A program made the translations under genes and the position numbers. Below the pieces are notes generated by a model that was given only the letters and a program-made list of their open reading frames with translations, searched no databases and was not told the DNA's origin. This document shows positions 47,932 through 58,825 of a stretch of 64,000 nucleotides of DNA, in pieces. Origin of the DNA: Corinectria fuckeliana (taxonomy: Eukaryota; Ascomycota; Sordariomycetes; Hypocreales; Nectriaceae); assembly GCA_019137255.1 (NCBI GenBank), contig WPDH01000068.1:125388-189387 (forward strand), written 5' to 3'. Numbering within the stretch: the stretch's first letter is position 1; the number at the start of each line of letters is the position of its first letter.

Positions 47932-50104
47932 ATGGGCTATCAACGGGCAGCAGCACGCTCTACCCTCACTCCGAGCTCCGAGCCCGAGGAAGCACACTCG
48001 CAGCAGCCAAGTTCGACGGCTGGCTCCCAGAGCGGTCTCATAACTCCGCGTTCGTGCTACGGATGCAATCGCAAAAAGATCCGATGCGACAAGAAGGACC
48101 CTTGCTCGTCGTGCGCCCGAGGCAGCAGAGCCTGCGCCTATCCGCCGCCGGGTCCGCGGGTGCGGCGCGCGAAGAAGACGATTATCGCCGACATGGCCTC
48201 CCGGATATCGAGTCTAGAGCGGTCTCTTGCCCAAGCCAAACGCGGGGCTGCGTCGCCTCGGTCGGTTTCATACTCCCGGTCGTCAAGTTCTACCCCTTCA
48301 ACAACGGCAGTCTCAGTTTCTCTGCCTTCTACCCTGAGCCAGCGGTCTCGGGATGACATTCTCGTTCAGAAAGGATCCTCAAGCCAGTACTTTAACGAAG
48401 TGCTCTTGTCCAGGTTTATAGAGGATGTCAGCTGCACCCAAGCGGTGAATCATACAACGACTCTAACTGTGATTATAGGAACAAAACATCGAATCCGTCT
48501 TGACATCTCCACATACAACCTCCCCGCACCCGCCAGCAGCATCTCCGTTCAGTGCGTTAGGCATTCTGTCGTCTCCCTCCCTATCAATAGCACCCGCTAG
48601 CCTTCACCCTCCTCAGCAGCTAGCCATACGACTATGGAATATCTATGTGGACAACGTAGATGGCTGCACGGGGCTGAAACTCCTGCATCTCCCGACCGAC
48701 GAGATTCGGGTGTATTCAGTCATCGATGACCCGACAACAGCATCTCTAGAGAACCTCGCCCTTTGCTTGGCAATTTACTTTGCTTCCACGGTCTCTCTTG
48801 ACGCCTCAGAAGCGCAGACAACCCTGGGGCAAGATAAGGATGCGCTCCTAATGCAGCTCAAGGTCGGCCTGGAACAAGCCTTTGCTCAAGGGGACTTCCT
48901 GGACTGCCCGACACTCACAGGGCTTTACGCCCTGGCTATATACCTCGTAAGTGCTGTCAGTGTCAACTCTGCAACTTCCGTCAGGAGCTCAACTCCCTAG
49001 TCAGCGCTTCGCGTCAGCAACCGCGGCAAAGGAATATGGATTCTAAACGGCCTCGCCATCCGCATAGCCCAGTCGCTAGGTCTCCATCGCGACGGAACTC
49101 GACTCGGCCTGTTTCCCTTTCAATCTGAGATCCGCCGTCGGCTGTGGTGGCACTTACTCAGCCGGGATGGCCGCGCAGGCGAGGACTACGGTCTGGAAAA
49201 CACCAACAGCCTGCTCATGGAGTCCGAAGTCAGTCTACCCGCCAACATCAACGATGCGGACCTACACCCAGGGATGGAACAATTTCCCGTCCCGAAGACA
49301 GGCTGGACAGCCATGACGTTCTCGCTGGTCAACATTGATCTTGCCAGGTCCATGCAGAGCTTAGCAGTCATCGCGACGTCTTCGTCTCCGGAATCTCCTC
49401 CGCGGGAGAAAGTCAGGGCGAAGATCATCGAACAGACCCGAGTCAATGTGGAGAAGCGGCTGGAGAATTGCAATTCAGTGATGCCTCAACACCGTCTGAC
49501 GCTCCGTTGCTCCCGCTTCCTCCTCCAAAAGCTCGACTTCGTAACGAAACTACAATGGATCTTGCTGCGGCGCACGGGTCCACAAGCAGAATTCGTGACC
49601 GAGGAGAACCTCGCGGAAGCGCTCGACATCCTACGGCCGAGGCTCTGCGGCAAAGAAGGCTTGCTGGGGCAGTTCGCCTGGGCTAGGAGGGCGTATCCGC
49701 AGTACCACATCACTATGTACGTATTGTGGCATCTCTGCCTTAAGCCTCAAGGCCCAAGCACTGAAAGAGCTTGGGAAGCTGTGGACATTTTATTCTCCGG
49801 CGAGCTATGGGACGAGTCCACCGTGGGGTTCGGGCCCAAGGCGGCCGTGTTGGCGGCCCTCAAGGCAAAGGCTGTGTCGATAAGAGAAGGGATACAGAGG
49901 CAGAATGTTCAATACTCTGCTACAACTAGTGGTGTTGGTTCATATATTCCGCCGGGGGGTGGCGTAACTGAAACTCAAGGTCTTTCTGCGTATCTACTTG
50001 AAGATGGCAGTGATGGGTTTAATATTGATGGTATTACGAATGAGTGGCCGAACTGGGAAACTTTGGTTCAAAGCTTTCAGTTTGATAGGCCAGACGTCAC
50101 TTGA
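47932..50104 (+). CDS. Zn(II)2Cys6 transcription factor with fungal_trans domain
   Basis: Three exons, 47932-48426, 48479-48946 and 49001-50104, all in phase 0; 688 residues. The zinc cluster is complete: Cys42, 45, 52, 58, 61 and 68 in SCYGCNRKKIRCDKKDPCSS, spacing C-X2-C-X6-C-X5-C-X2-C-X6-C, followed by a basic linker (RVRRAKKT) and a short coiled coil (MASRISSLERSLAQAK). Ser-rich spacer to about residue 135. The middle homology region includes IRLWNIYVDNVDGCTGLKLL, LNGLAIRIAQSLGLHRDGT and EIRRRLWWHLLSRDGRAGED. It is a nuclear DNA-binding activator or repressor. Divergent orientation suggests it controls the monocarboxylate-type transporter at 45812-47335, though that is inference. The frame has no lesions. 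Confidence 0.9.
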
Positions 50105-50935
50105 TTGATAGAGGATACCGTTGTATTCCGAACATCCCTACGTGGTAGGTAACTAATTCAGGCCGTCTATTGTTGTTGTATTGTTTAACGTGGGGACGTT
50201 CCTATCAAGGGCAAAGGGTGCAGCCAGGCTGTCTATTGTACAGCTGGCAGGCGACTGATGGCAACAAAATATGATTGCGATTCCTTTTCTGAGACACGAG
50301 CCTAGTGAGTGAGTTTAAGCGCATATAATATAAATGTATCCTTCCCCGTCACTTCATGTCTGTCTCAGTCTTGTCAGATCTCGCATCAGTTCTACGGCTC
50401 ATCCGTCCCAAAGGTGCTCATATATCCGGTCCTGCACCACCCCGTATCTTCCTACACTGCAATGCTACCACATGACAGTGCCCCGTCCAATCCCCTTCCA
50501 GCAGCATCAACCTCGTGATCTGAAGAGGCCGGATGTGCAACACGTGAGCCGGAAGTATAGACTCGGCTAAATTTGACGGTCTCCTTGGCTCCGAGGATGT
50601 AAGCAACCGAGCAGCATCGGAACCCAACCTCGTCAAAAGGGTCAAGTGCTGACCTATTCGGCTAAGGCTTACGTCACTGACGACTGGTTTACGAGCTGGT
50701 TATTGAATAGTCCAGCCATCCGTGCGTGAATACGGTGCCCTTGACTAACCTCGAGCCGGGTAATGTCTGGCGTGAAGTGAGGAAATATACCGTGTCGGAC
50801 CGTCGCACACGGTTTAGATGTCAAGATGTGTAAGCCAGAACGGGCTTTCGGCAAAGTCGATATAAGGGTAGATCAGCCCCACGAGAGCTTTATATACTTA
50901 GCTCTTAGTTCAATTGCAAGTGCTTGCCAAGAAAT
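50105..50935. other. Intergenic, no gene seen
   Basis: Between the regulator's stop codon and the amidohydrolase. Short frames at 50309-50854 have no family resemblance. A TATA-like tttatatactta lies at about 50890, some 45 bp upstream of the amidohydrolase ATG. Confidence 0.55.
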
Positions 50936-52483
50936 ATGAGAAGCATGAATAGATTTCTTGTTCTGACGGCTGTTACCGCCGTAATTGGGCGAGAATGCTA
51001 TGCCAAGCCAACCGTGAAGCTCTTCTCCGGCGCAACCATCATCGCATGGAACAATGAAACTGAAACTCCCAACATCGTCCGCAACGGTTCCATCCTAGTC
51101 ATCGACGACACAATCCAGGCCGTCAACTCGAAAGCCAACCCCAACGCCATCCCGGACGACACCGAGATCATCGACGTCTCAGACCAGATCATCACACCCG
51201 GCTTCATCGACACGCACCGCCACGGCTGGCAGACGGCCTTCAAGACAATGGCCTCCAATACCACGCTGGCCGAGTACTTCGTCCGGTACGGCGAATTCGC
51301 AGCCGCGGCGACCTTCCGCGCGGAGGATGTGTATCTCGGCCAGCTCGCGGGGCTGTACGAGGCGCTCAATGTGGGGGTCACGACGACGCTGGATCACGCA
51401 CATCACACTTGGTCTAATGAAACGGCGTATGCAGGGTTGAACGCTTCCATTGATAACAACGCCCGGGTCTTCTGGGCGTACGCCTTTCACGACGTCCCTG
51501 CAATCAACTACACCATCGCCGAGCAGATCCCCAACTTCCGCGACATTGCAACGAGTTCCGTCCTCAAGGGAACAAGCACGGAGCTCGCCATCGCATATGA
51601 CTCCTGGGGTCCCGATCCCGGTGCTGACGCCAAACAGATTGCTGCTCTGGCAAGGGAATACGGCGTTGCAGCGCTGACAACGCATACGCTTGCCGGGCCC
51701 TGGGGCTTCACCAACCTCCCCGAGAACGTGCTGCCCTTTGACATCCTCAACGGATCTCTTCCAGTCATATTCTCCCACGGGAGTTTCATGACGGCCCGTG
51801 GCGCACAGCTCCTCCGCAGCACGAACCAGTACCTCTCCATCACGCCCGAGTCGGAGATGCACTACGGCCACACGCATCCCGTCTCATACCTCCTCCAGGA
51901 CCAGGCCGCTCTCGGAGTCGACACGCACTTCATCTTCTCGGGGGACATCCTCACTCAGGCGCGCATATGGCTGCAGTCCACGCGGTACCGCCTCTTCGAC
52001 AAAGTCCTCTCGCAATGGCTCATCCCACGCAACAGCCCTATGAGTGTCGTTCAGGCCTTTTTGCTGGCCACCCGCTCTGGAGGCCTTGCCCTTCGACGTC
52101 CTGATCTTGGTATTATTCAGCCTGGTGCCAAAGCCGATCTCGTCGTATAGAATGCTGCCGAATCCCCCGCGCTGCTCGGCTGGGTCGACCCTATCGCGGC
52201 TGTTATCCTGCACGCGAGCGTCGGTGATGTGCTGCACGTCACGGTCAATGGTCAGTTCGTCAAGCGAGACGGCAAGATCACGGCTCCTCGATACGAAAAG
52301 GTACGTGAGCAATTTCTGGAGAGCGCGAAGCGTATCAGGGGCATTTATGAGGACATGCCGTTGCCTGTTCTGAGCGGGCGGCTTTTTGGTGATGGGTTTG
52401 ATTATGCAGACACAAGTGTGGTAGACACAGAACGGGGAAGGGGAGACGGCTATGGAAAGGTTTATACTGATGGGAGTGCCTGA
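50936..52483 (+). pseudogene. Secreted amidohydrolase (AtzA/TrzN-like superfamily) with in-frame TAG
   Basis: Single exon. From the ATG at 50936 (alternative 50945, better for a signal peptide MNRFLVLTAVTAVIGRECYA) the frame runs 404 codons to a TAG at 52148-52150 and then stays open for another 111 codons to TGA at 52481-52483. The second part continues the same domain: before the stop IQPGAKADLVV, after it NAAESPALLGWVDPIAAVIL, the usual end of amidohydrolase domains where the position is often an aromatic residue such as Trp; TGG to TAG is one transition. Metal-site motifs are present: FIDTHRHGW (first HxH), TLDHAHHTW, FSHGSF and the late Asp in FSGDIL. These hydrolases or deaminases act on ring or chloro/amino substrates. 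N-glycosylation sites (NET, NTT, NGS) fit secretion. Loss of the last 111 residues probably inactivates or weakens it, unless readthrough occurs. Confidence 0.75.
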
Positions 52484-53463
52484 TATTGTGGCTCGGAAGA
52501 TATTCTAGGAGCGCCGTCTCTTGATGACGCTCTTGAGGCCATGTCTTGCTCTTTGACACTTCGTTTAGTAGTAGTATATCACTGTAAGTAATACTAGCAT
52601 CTATCTCAAAGTTTGGGACTCTTTTGGAACGAAGAAATTACTCACCCTTCAAGGCTCGTGAAACGCTTTCCTCCCTTCCTTCGTAATGTTCTGGCCGGTA
52701 CGGTGTGGCCCTTATACCCCCTGGTCGCTTGGTAAATACAAGAATTGGCCACGACATATCAGAATACTCCCATTAAGGTAGCAAAATACCTTGCCGTCTT
52801 TGTAATGACGCGCACGAATTGGTTGACGAGTTCAAGCTGTCCTTATCTACCTTCCAGCGAACCACAGTCAATAAAACGGGCTGGCAGAGTCGGCCAGGCT
52901 TGAAGATATAATCTTTAATTACTTTACACTAGAGGTTTTCTCGGAAGGCCTACAGACTGGAGGCTGTGTGGGTGAAACTGAGCCTTCTAAAGGTATGCCA
53001 GACTGCATTGGATGGACAGACGAGCGCCTCCAATAACAATATCTACCTATATAAAGTCTCTCGCATTTATCCAGGGCTGCATCCTTCATATTTAGTACAC
53101 TGTGTGTATCTTATTGACCAAACTCCCCTTGCAATGTATCCAGCTTCTCGGTTGCGTATGTCACCAGCTACTACGTGAACCGTCCGTTGGCACAACTCAA
53201 GACACAGCCAAAGCGCCCTTATCTTCGATGCACCCGGTCAGGCATCAATGCATCAAGCCAACCAATGGCTGTCATGTTGAGCCATTTTCCATCGGGTTCT
53301 CATCCCACAAATGCGGGAGGCCGACCATGCAGCCCTGGTGCATCTCATAAGCTTCCCCCAGACGCTCCCCGTCTATCTTTCTATTCTTTTGTAGAAACAC
53401 CCGCTGTCATCCAGTGCCTTCATATCAAACGTAGCAAAGAACAGTAACAAAGAATACGCTACG
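52484..53463. other. Intergenic, no gene seen
   Basis: Between the amidohydrolase and the SET-domain gene. Frames at 52966-53447 overlap in several registers and resemble nothing known. No RNA gene seen. Confidence 0.55.
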
Positions 53464-55230
53464 ATGTCGAGCTCGGCTAGTGACCAGATGTTCACCCTTG
53501 AAGATGTCCCCGGAAAAGGGAAGGGTCTTGTCGCCTCACGAAAGATCTCCAGGGGCACACGCATTCTCTCCGAAGAGCCCATCATCAGAGTACCCGAGAC
53601 TGCGCTCGACAGCCCAGCCTGGTGCACATCCGTACGCAAGCAAGTTGACGCGCTCCCTCCGGATCAGCGACAAGCCTTCCTCTCCATGCACAACATCCAC
53701 TCCGACGACGCTGCCTCTAAATACATGGGGATTGTCCGAACAAATGCCTTACCCTTTGGAGAGGACGAGGCTGGGATTGTTCCGTATGCTTGCCGCATCA
53801 ATCATGCCTGCGACAACAACGCGCAGAAGAGCTGGAATGACAACATCAAGCGGCACACGGTCCATGCACTGCGAGACATTGACCAGGGCGAAGAGATCAC
53901 CATTACCTATCTCCGTGTTGTCAACAGCCGCGAAGCCCGTCAAGAGGCTCTTCGAACAAAATTCGCATTCGCCTGTTCGTGCCGTCTTTGCTCCTTGCCG
54001 CCAGAGCAGAGCCGAGAGAGCGACAGAAGGCTGGCCGAGATCCTAAGTCTGGATCGTGCCATCGGCGGAGGTGGATTCATGGGCATCATGTCAGACCCCA
54101 AGCGGGTGCTTCGATACGTGGATCAGCAAGTACAGCTCTACAACGAACAAGGACCTGACGATTCTGGTCTTCCCCGGGCTTTTCTCGACGCCGCCCAGAT
54201 TGTCATCGCCCATGGAGACCTAGCTAGGGCACGAGTCTTTACTGAGCGGGCGATGCTTGGATGGTTGGTTTCAGAGGGCGACGACAGCCCCAATTGTCTC
54301 ATGGCGAAGGCTACGTTCGAGGACTCGTCAAAGCATGAGCTACACGGAATCTCAAAAAGATGGGAGACTGCCGTGGACAATGTTCCTCTGGGCCTCGACA
54401 CGAAAGACTTCGAAGACTGGCTGTGGAAACGGGACAAGGTAAACCAGCACGGACAACTAGCCAACCTTCGCAACCAGGCGACGTTTCCGAGTTTCGAGGA
54501 GTTGCCAGACGAGAACGAAGTCTATGGCGAGTTCTACGAAAATTTAGTCGGCCCTCACTACCGGCCTCGACGGCATTGGTGCTTCTTGGGCGAGATTGTC
54601 GACTTCGGAGCCTTGGTTCGTCTCCAGATGGGAATCAAAGATGTAGCCGGCAACACCGTTCCCCTGTTCTTCCACACGGATCAGCGCGGGGGTGAAATTG
54701 ACCCTCGGCAGATTTGCAGCGGGTACACTGTTGCTATTCTCTACGCCCAGCGTCATGCATTCATGTATTCAGAGCCCGGGATCCGTCATGAAGAGCCTTC
54801 GCTTATCAAGGTATCATTCCTGTTCCTATCAACATAACAAAGTCAGGGTATCTTTCGAATTCGGCGGCTTTCTACAGGTGTTTCCACTATCGCTGGATAA
54901 CTTGCTGGCTCTGAGCGATCGTGTCCAAGAGTTCTCGACGGAGTTGAATGGGACGAGAACATGTCACGGGTGCAAGAAGAAGGCAGCCTCCCTGAAGAAG
55001 TGTGTCAAGTGCTCGCTCTTCTGGTATTGCAACGGAGTAAATAACCCACTCACACATGTGCTAGTCGATTCAGATGCTAACCTCATCACAAGGCGTGCCA
55101 GAAAGCCGGCTGGAACGAGAAAGGTCACAAGGCAGACTGCAAGCTTCTGAAGGATTCCGACCTAAAGGGCTTGTTCTCTCTTGACTGGGACAACTTTGAG
55201 AATATTGTTAGCTTTCCTTTGAGACGGTAA
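53464..55230 (+). CDS. SET-domain protein with C-terminal MYND zinc finger
   Basis: Three exons, 53464-54810, 54878-55036 and 55093-55230, phase 0 throughout; 547 residues. The SET domain occupies about residues 8-155: FTLEDVPGKGKGLVASRKIS at the start, the NH-x-C-x-x-N motif in RINHACDNNAQ (SAM and catalytic part), and GEEITITYL near the end, followed by a post-SET-like CSCRLC. A long helical middle part follows. At the C-terminus is a MYND finger: CHGCKKKAASLKKCVKCSLF, then YCNGACQKAGWNEKGHKADC, spanning the second intron. SET proteins of this kind methylate lysines in proteins; many fungal members have no known target. In animal SMYD proteins MYND interrupts SET, whereas here it is a separate C-terminal unit. 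It is convergent with the Zn2Cys6 gene at 55312-56683, 81 bp apart. Confidence 0.85.
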
Positions 55231-55311
55231 TGAGCATGTTTCTTGAGTAGTAGCATGCTTCGAAGTCTAGAAGTGACCCAACAAATAGCCGCTTTTCTGC
55301 TTGCGCCTATC

Positions 55312-56683
55312 TTATACAACGCTCTCTCGTGGGTACTCGAGCCAATGATCCCACTCGGGCCCGAGATACTCGAAAATGATGCCCAATATATACGCGCCCG
55401 AGTCTCCGACCTGCCACATTTCCCTCCCGTGATGCAGTAGCAGCGCATAGTATGCGAGCAAGACCAAGACCTCAGGCTGCTTCGTCGTCAACAGTCGTGT
55501 AAACTCCGGCGGCGCAAGCATCGTCCACGAGTATATCATCTGGTACCGGTAGGCCTGCTCCTCTTCCTCTTCTGCCAGCATGGCGTCAAATCCAACTTGA
55601 AGGTAGTTGATCGCCTTTCGACACGCCTCCTTGTCCTCATCCCCCAGCCTGTCAGAGCCGTCTACGAGCTCCGTGATCTTCTGGCAGTGGTCTCCTCTCG
55701 GCTGCCGCGACGTAAACCCCGAGCTCAACCGCAGCACAGGCTCCAGCACCGACTCCATCAGCAGTGGCCACGCGGCCTTGGCGACGGTGTATATTCCGCG
55801 GTTTGTCTCCACGCACTGTGTGTAGTGGATGATGAAGGCGTCCAGCCCGCCCGGGTCCCGGTTGGCAAGCATGTCTGCGAGTAGGTGGTGTCCGAGGATG
55901 GATGAGAAGAGCAGCGTGGCGACGCAGTTAGATTCGTCGACCTCGGTCCAAGAGGCGTTGAAGAGCGAGATGGCACGAGTCTGGTGGCTGACGGCCTGGT
56001 GGAGGAAGGAGGTTGAGCGCCCAGGATGTAGAAATGCCAAGTGACGGGCAGAGAATGCGAGCATCTGGTGGAGAAGATACGGCGACTCGAGGGCTATCTC
56101 CACGGCGACGGAGATCTCCTGGGGGTACTCGCTGATGTCGAGGCTGAACATGTCCCGGTCACAGAGCAGGTGGGTGAGAAGCTCCAAGTGGTTGAGGTTG
56201 ACGGCCTCATCGAGGGTCGGGTCTTGAAGGGTGTCAGTACGCGGGTCATCCGGAGACTCGGGGTTGGACGAGGTAGTGATAAAAGGCGATACATCTGGCA
56301 GGGTAACATCTCCTTGGCTTCGGCTGTCTCCAGGGCTGACGGATCTCTCATGGAGTGATGTCCCCGATGTCAAGAGAGTCTCCGACCGGGCTTGAGGCGC
56401 AAAGCTGCAGTCCCGGTCGGACACTGTGCATAGGCGGCATATAGGGCGACCCTCATCGCACTGTTGGGTGAGAAGGGCTCAAGTTAGTCACAAGAGTGGG
56501 CGTGCCATCAACGGTCAGAGAGCTTACCTTGACGTGCCTTCGCTTGCTATGCGACCGAGATCAGCAAGTGCCCGGCGACAAACAAGGATTAAGAGCGGAG
56601 GGCCAGGGGTACCGGAGCAGCCTCCGTGCGACTCACCATTCCAAGCAACCTCCGCGTGACTTCCTGTGGCTTCGACGAAGCAT
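55312..56683 (-). CDS. Zn(II)2Cys6 transcription factor with micro-exon in the zinc cluster
   Basis: Three exons on the minus strand: 56637-56683 (47 bp), 56528-56546 (19 bp) and 55312-56460; about 404 residues. Joining them gives the complete cluster GCLECKRRHVKCDEGRP with ICRLCTVSDRDC following: Cys13, 16, 23, 30, 33 and 40, spacing C-X2-C-X6-C-X6-C-X2-C-X6-C. The codon of Cys16 is split by the first intron, and the 19-bp second exon encodes most of the basic KRRHVK stretch. The C-terminal part (LNHLELLTHLLCDRD, LLHQMLAFSARHLAFLHPGR) matches the short fungal-specific domain shared with Upc2- and sterol-uptake-type regulators. It is a probable nuclear regulator, divergent from an RTA1-like gene (664 bp between starts) that it may control, and convergent with the SET-MYND gene. 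Confidence 0.85.
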
Positions 56684-57346
56684 ACTGCCGGCTAGCCCCT
56701 CGCTGGATGCGTCACCGTCAGTGTCGGATATATGTCGAAGAAGGCGTCCGACGGCTGGATGGGTTTATCGGATCAGCTCTGTGGCTTGGTCGGCTGGATT
56801 CGTCAGTGCCAAGGCTTTACGACTCGACTGGAATCTTCCAGGTCTTCCAATTTGCTCGACTCCCAGGCCGCTCAATGTACTCTGCCTTGCAAGCCTCGAC
56901 TCCTCGAGGTGTTCTCGTGCCGAGACTCGCCGATCAGCTTACTCCCTGTAGCCGCAACAGGGGGCTGCATTAACAGTGCAGTATCTTGCTTAGCTAACAC
57001 GCGTGTTCGGCGTTTTCCGCTTTAAATCCGGCAAAGCTTGGATATTTGAAGCCTGAGTGACGGCTGAGGAACCGGATTGTTCGAGTCGTTACAACACGCG
57101 TGTCATCATTAGCCCTTTTAGTTGGTTTATTTGCTCTTTATTGCGTCCTAGATGTGGGAAACTGTACGTCAGCATGCTTAAGGATATATAAATATACTTA
57201 GATTGACTGCCTTTTGCTCATCATTCGTGCTGCCTTCCCACCCCATCTATCCTACGCCTCCAGACTTTCACTGCAATTCAGACCAAATTCCGAGCCAGTA
57301 GTTGATAATACTCGCCCTGTGTACCACTACTGCTCACCATCCGAAT
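56684..57346. promoter_or_regulatory. Divergent promoter region of Zn2Cys6 regulator and RTA1-like gene
   Basis: 663 bp without a convincing gene. A TATA-like tatataaata at 57184-57193 lies about 155 bp upstream of the RTA1-like ATG. Paired acgcgtgttcgg / acacgcgtgt motifs at about 56998-57012 and 57091-57103 repeat the word ACACGCGTG, a possible operator. Several CGG/CCG triplets are scattered. Confidence 0.4.
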
Positions 57347-58259
57347 ATGCCGACTCTCGATACTTACCAAGGAACATACCTCTGGAACTATATGCCAAGT
57401 CTCCCTGCCGCCATTGCCTTCACTGCTTTGTTCGCTGTCGCCACAATGGTTCACAGCTGGAAGATGATTCAAACCAGACTATGGTTCTGTCTGCCCTTTG
57501 TCATTGGGGGCGTCTGTGCGTTCCGCCTGAGATATAAATCCTCCCCAGCATTTACACTAACTTCATATCTTAGTTGAAGTCATTGGCTACATCTCTCGAG
57601 CAGCCGCATACACATCCACAGGCTCATTGATACCTTACATCATCCAGGCCATATTCTTGCTGTTACCTCCAATCCTCTTCGCCGCATCCATGTACATGGT
57701 GTACTCTCGCATCGTTCGAGCCGTCCACGGCGAGCGATTCTCACTTACTTCCCCGCGCTGGACTACCACCATTTTTGTCTCCAGCGACTTTGTCAGTCTA
57801 ATGATCCAGTCCAACGCTTCTGGACTGTTGACGAAACCAAAGACGGCCAATCTTGGCAACAACATCATTCTCGGCGGTTTGGGGATTCAGATCCTGATGT
57901 TTGCCGTCTTTACTCTGTATTGCTGGACCTTCAACACTCGCTTTCGAGCCCACACATCAAGGACTGATGCCGCTCGCGATGTCCCTTGGCAATCGAGTCT
58001 GAACATGCTGTACGTGACATCGGTGGCCGTCTTGGTGCGAAACATCTATCGAGTGGTTGAATTCGTCATGGGCCAGGATGGCTACCTTCTCCAGAAAGAG
58101 TGGCCACTGTACGTGTTTGACGGGGCGTTGATGTTTCTGGTGATGGTTGTGTTTCTGATCTGGTATCCAAGCCAACTTCGACCAAAGGCAGGAGACTCGA
58201 TGATGGAGCTTACATCTGACGGAACTAGCTGTGTCGAGGAATGCCATGGCGTCAAGTGA
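57347..58259 (+). CDS. RTA1-like lipid-translocating/drug-resistance membrane protein
   Basis: Two exons, 57347-57515 and 57574-58259, split after the first base of a Phe codon; 284 residues. Seven membrane segments are visible, as expected for RTA1-like proteins (Rta1, Rsb1, Pug1). Family markers are the YxP start (TYLWNYMPSLPAAIAFTALF), FEVIGYISRA after the intron, LLPPILFAASMYMVYSRIVR, the DFVSLMIQSNASGL block (D-x-x-S/C-x-x-x-Q) and RNIYRVVEFVMGQDGYLL. Yeast relatives export or flip sphingoid bases or confer resistance to 7-aminocholesterol; some are haem-regulated. The protein is in the plasma membrane. Divergent from the Zn2Cys6 regulator at 55312-56683. Confidence 0.9.
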
Positions 58260-58825
58260 GACGGGCCCACCGTGTGAGTGGAACTGTCAGTATGACCGCT
58301 ACACCAAAAGGCAAGGCACCTTGCTCTTGGGCAGGTCATATCTGTCATAATAGGTGGTCACCCACCAACAGGAACATATCGCTGGATTCATTTGGGAGGG
58401 ATTTTCTTGGATTCTGCGTCATTGCATTGGTTTCGGGTGTTATTAAGAGCCCGTTATTTAACATGGGATCAGGGTGTTGTGAGATCAAGCCGCGGAGGGC
58501 TTTGGGGATAAAAGCTCGACACTCTTGACGTCTCAAAGGGTCCAAATGGGAATGACCCGGGTTGTCAAAATATTATTTAATATGCCGACTTGATCTAGTC
58601 CATCACAAGCCCGGGACTCATCGTAGGCGACTCACGGTTTCATTGTTTTGGCCGTACGTGGACAGTCACGTGGCTGGGCTGGCTTCCATATTTAGGCTTA
58701 GCGTTCGGCACTCTGAACACGGTAGACTACAGCCTTAACCTACATCGACAAGCCTCCTCTCTCTATTTGTTCCTGTTCCTGCGACTTTTGTGCAGCCATG
58801 CTGTAACAAATCTCCGCCAATCGCC
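58260..58825. other. Intergenic, no gene seen
   Basis: Between the RTA1-like stop codon and the MYND gene. No supported frame; should hold the MYND gene promoter. Confidence 0.55.

Noticed and set aside
52148..52150. TAG read as an intron splice problem
   Set aside because: The frame continues in register on both sides with domain sequence directly adjoining, leaving no room for an intron.
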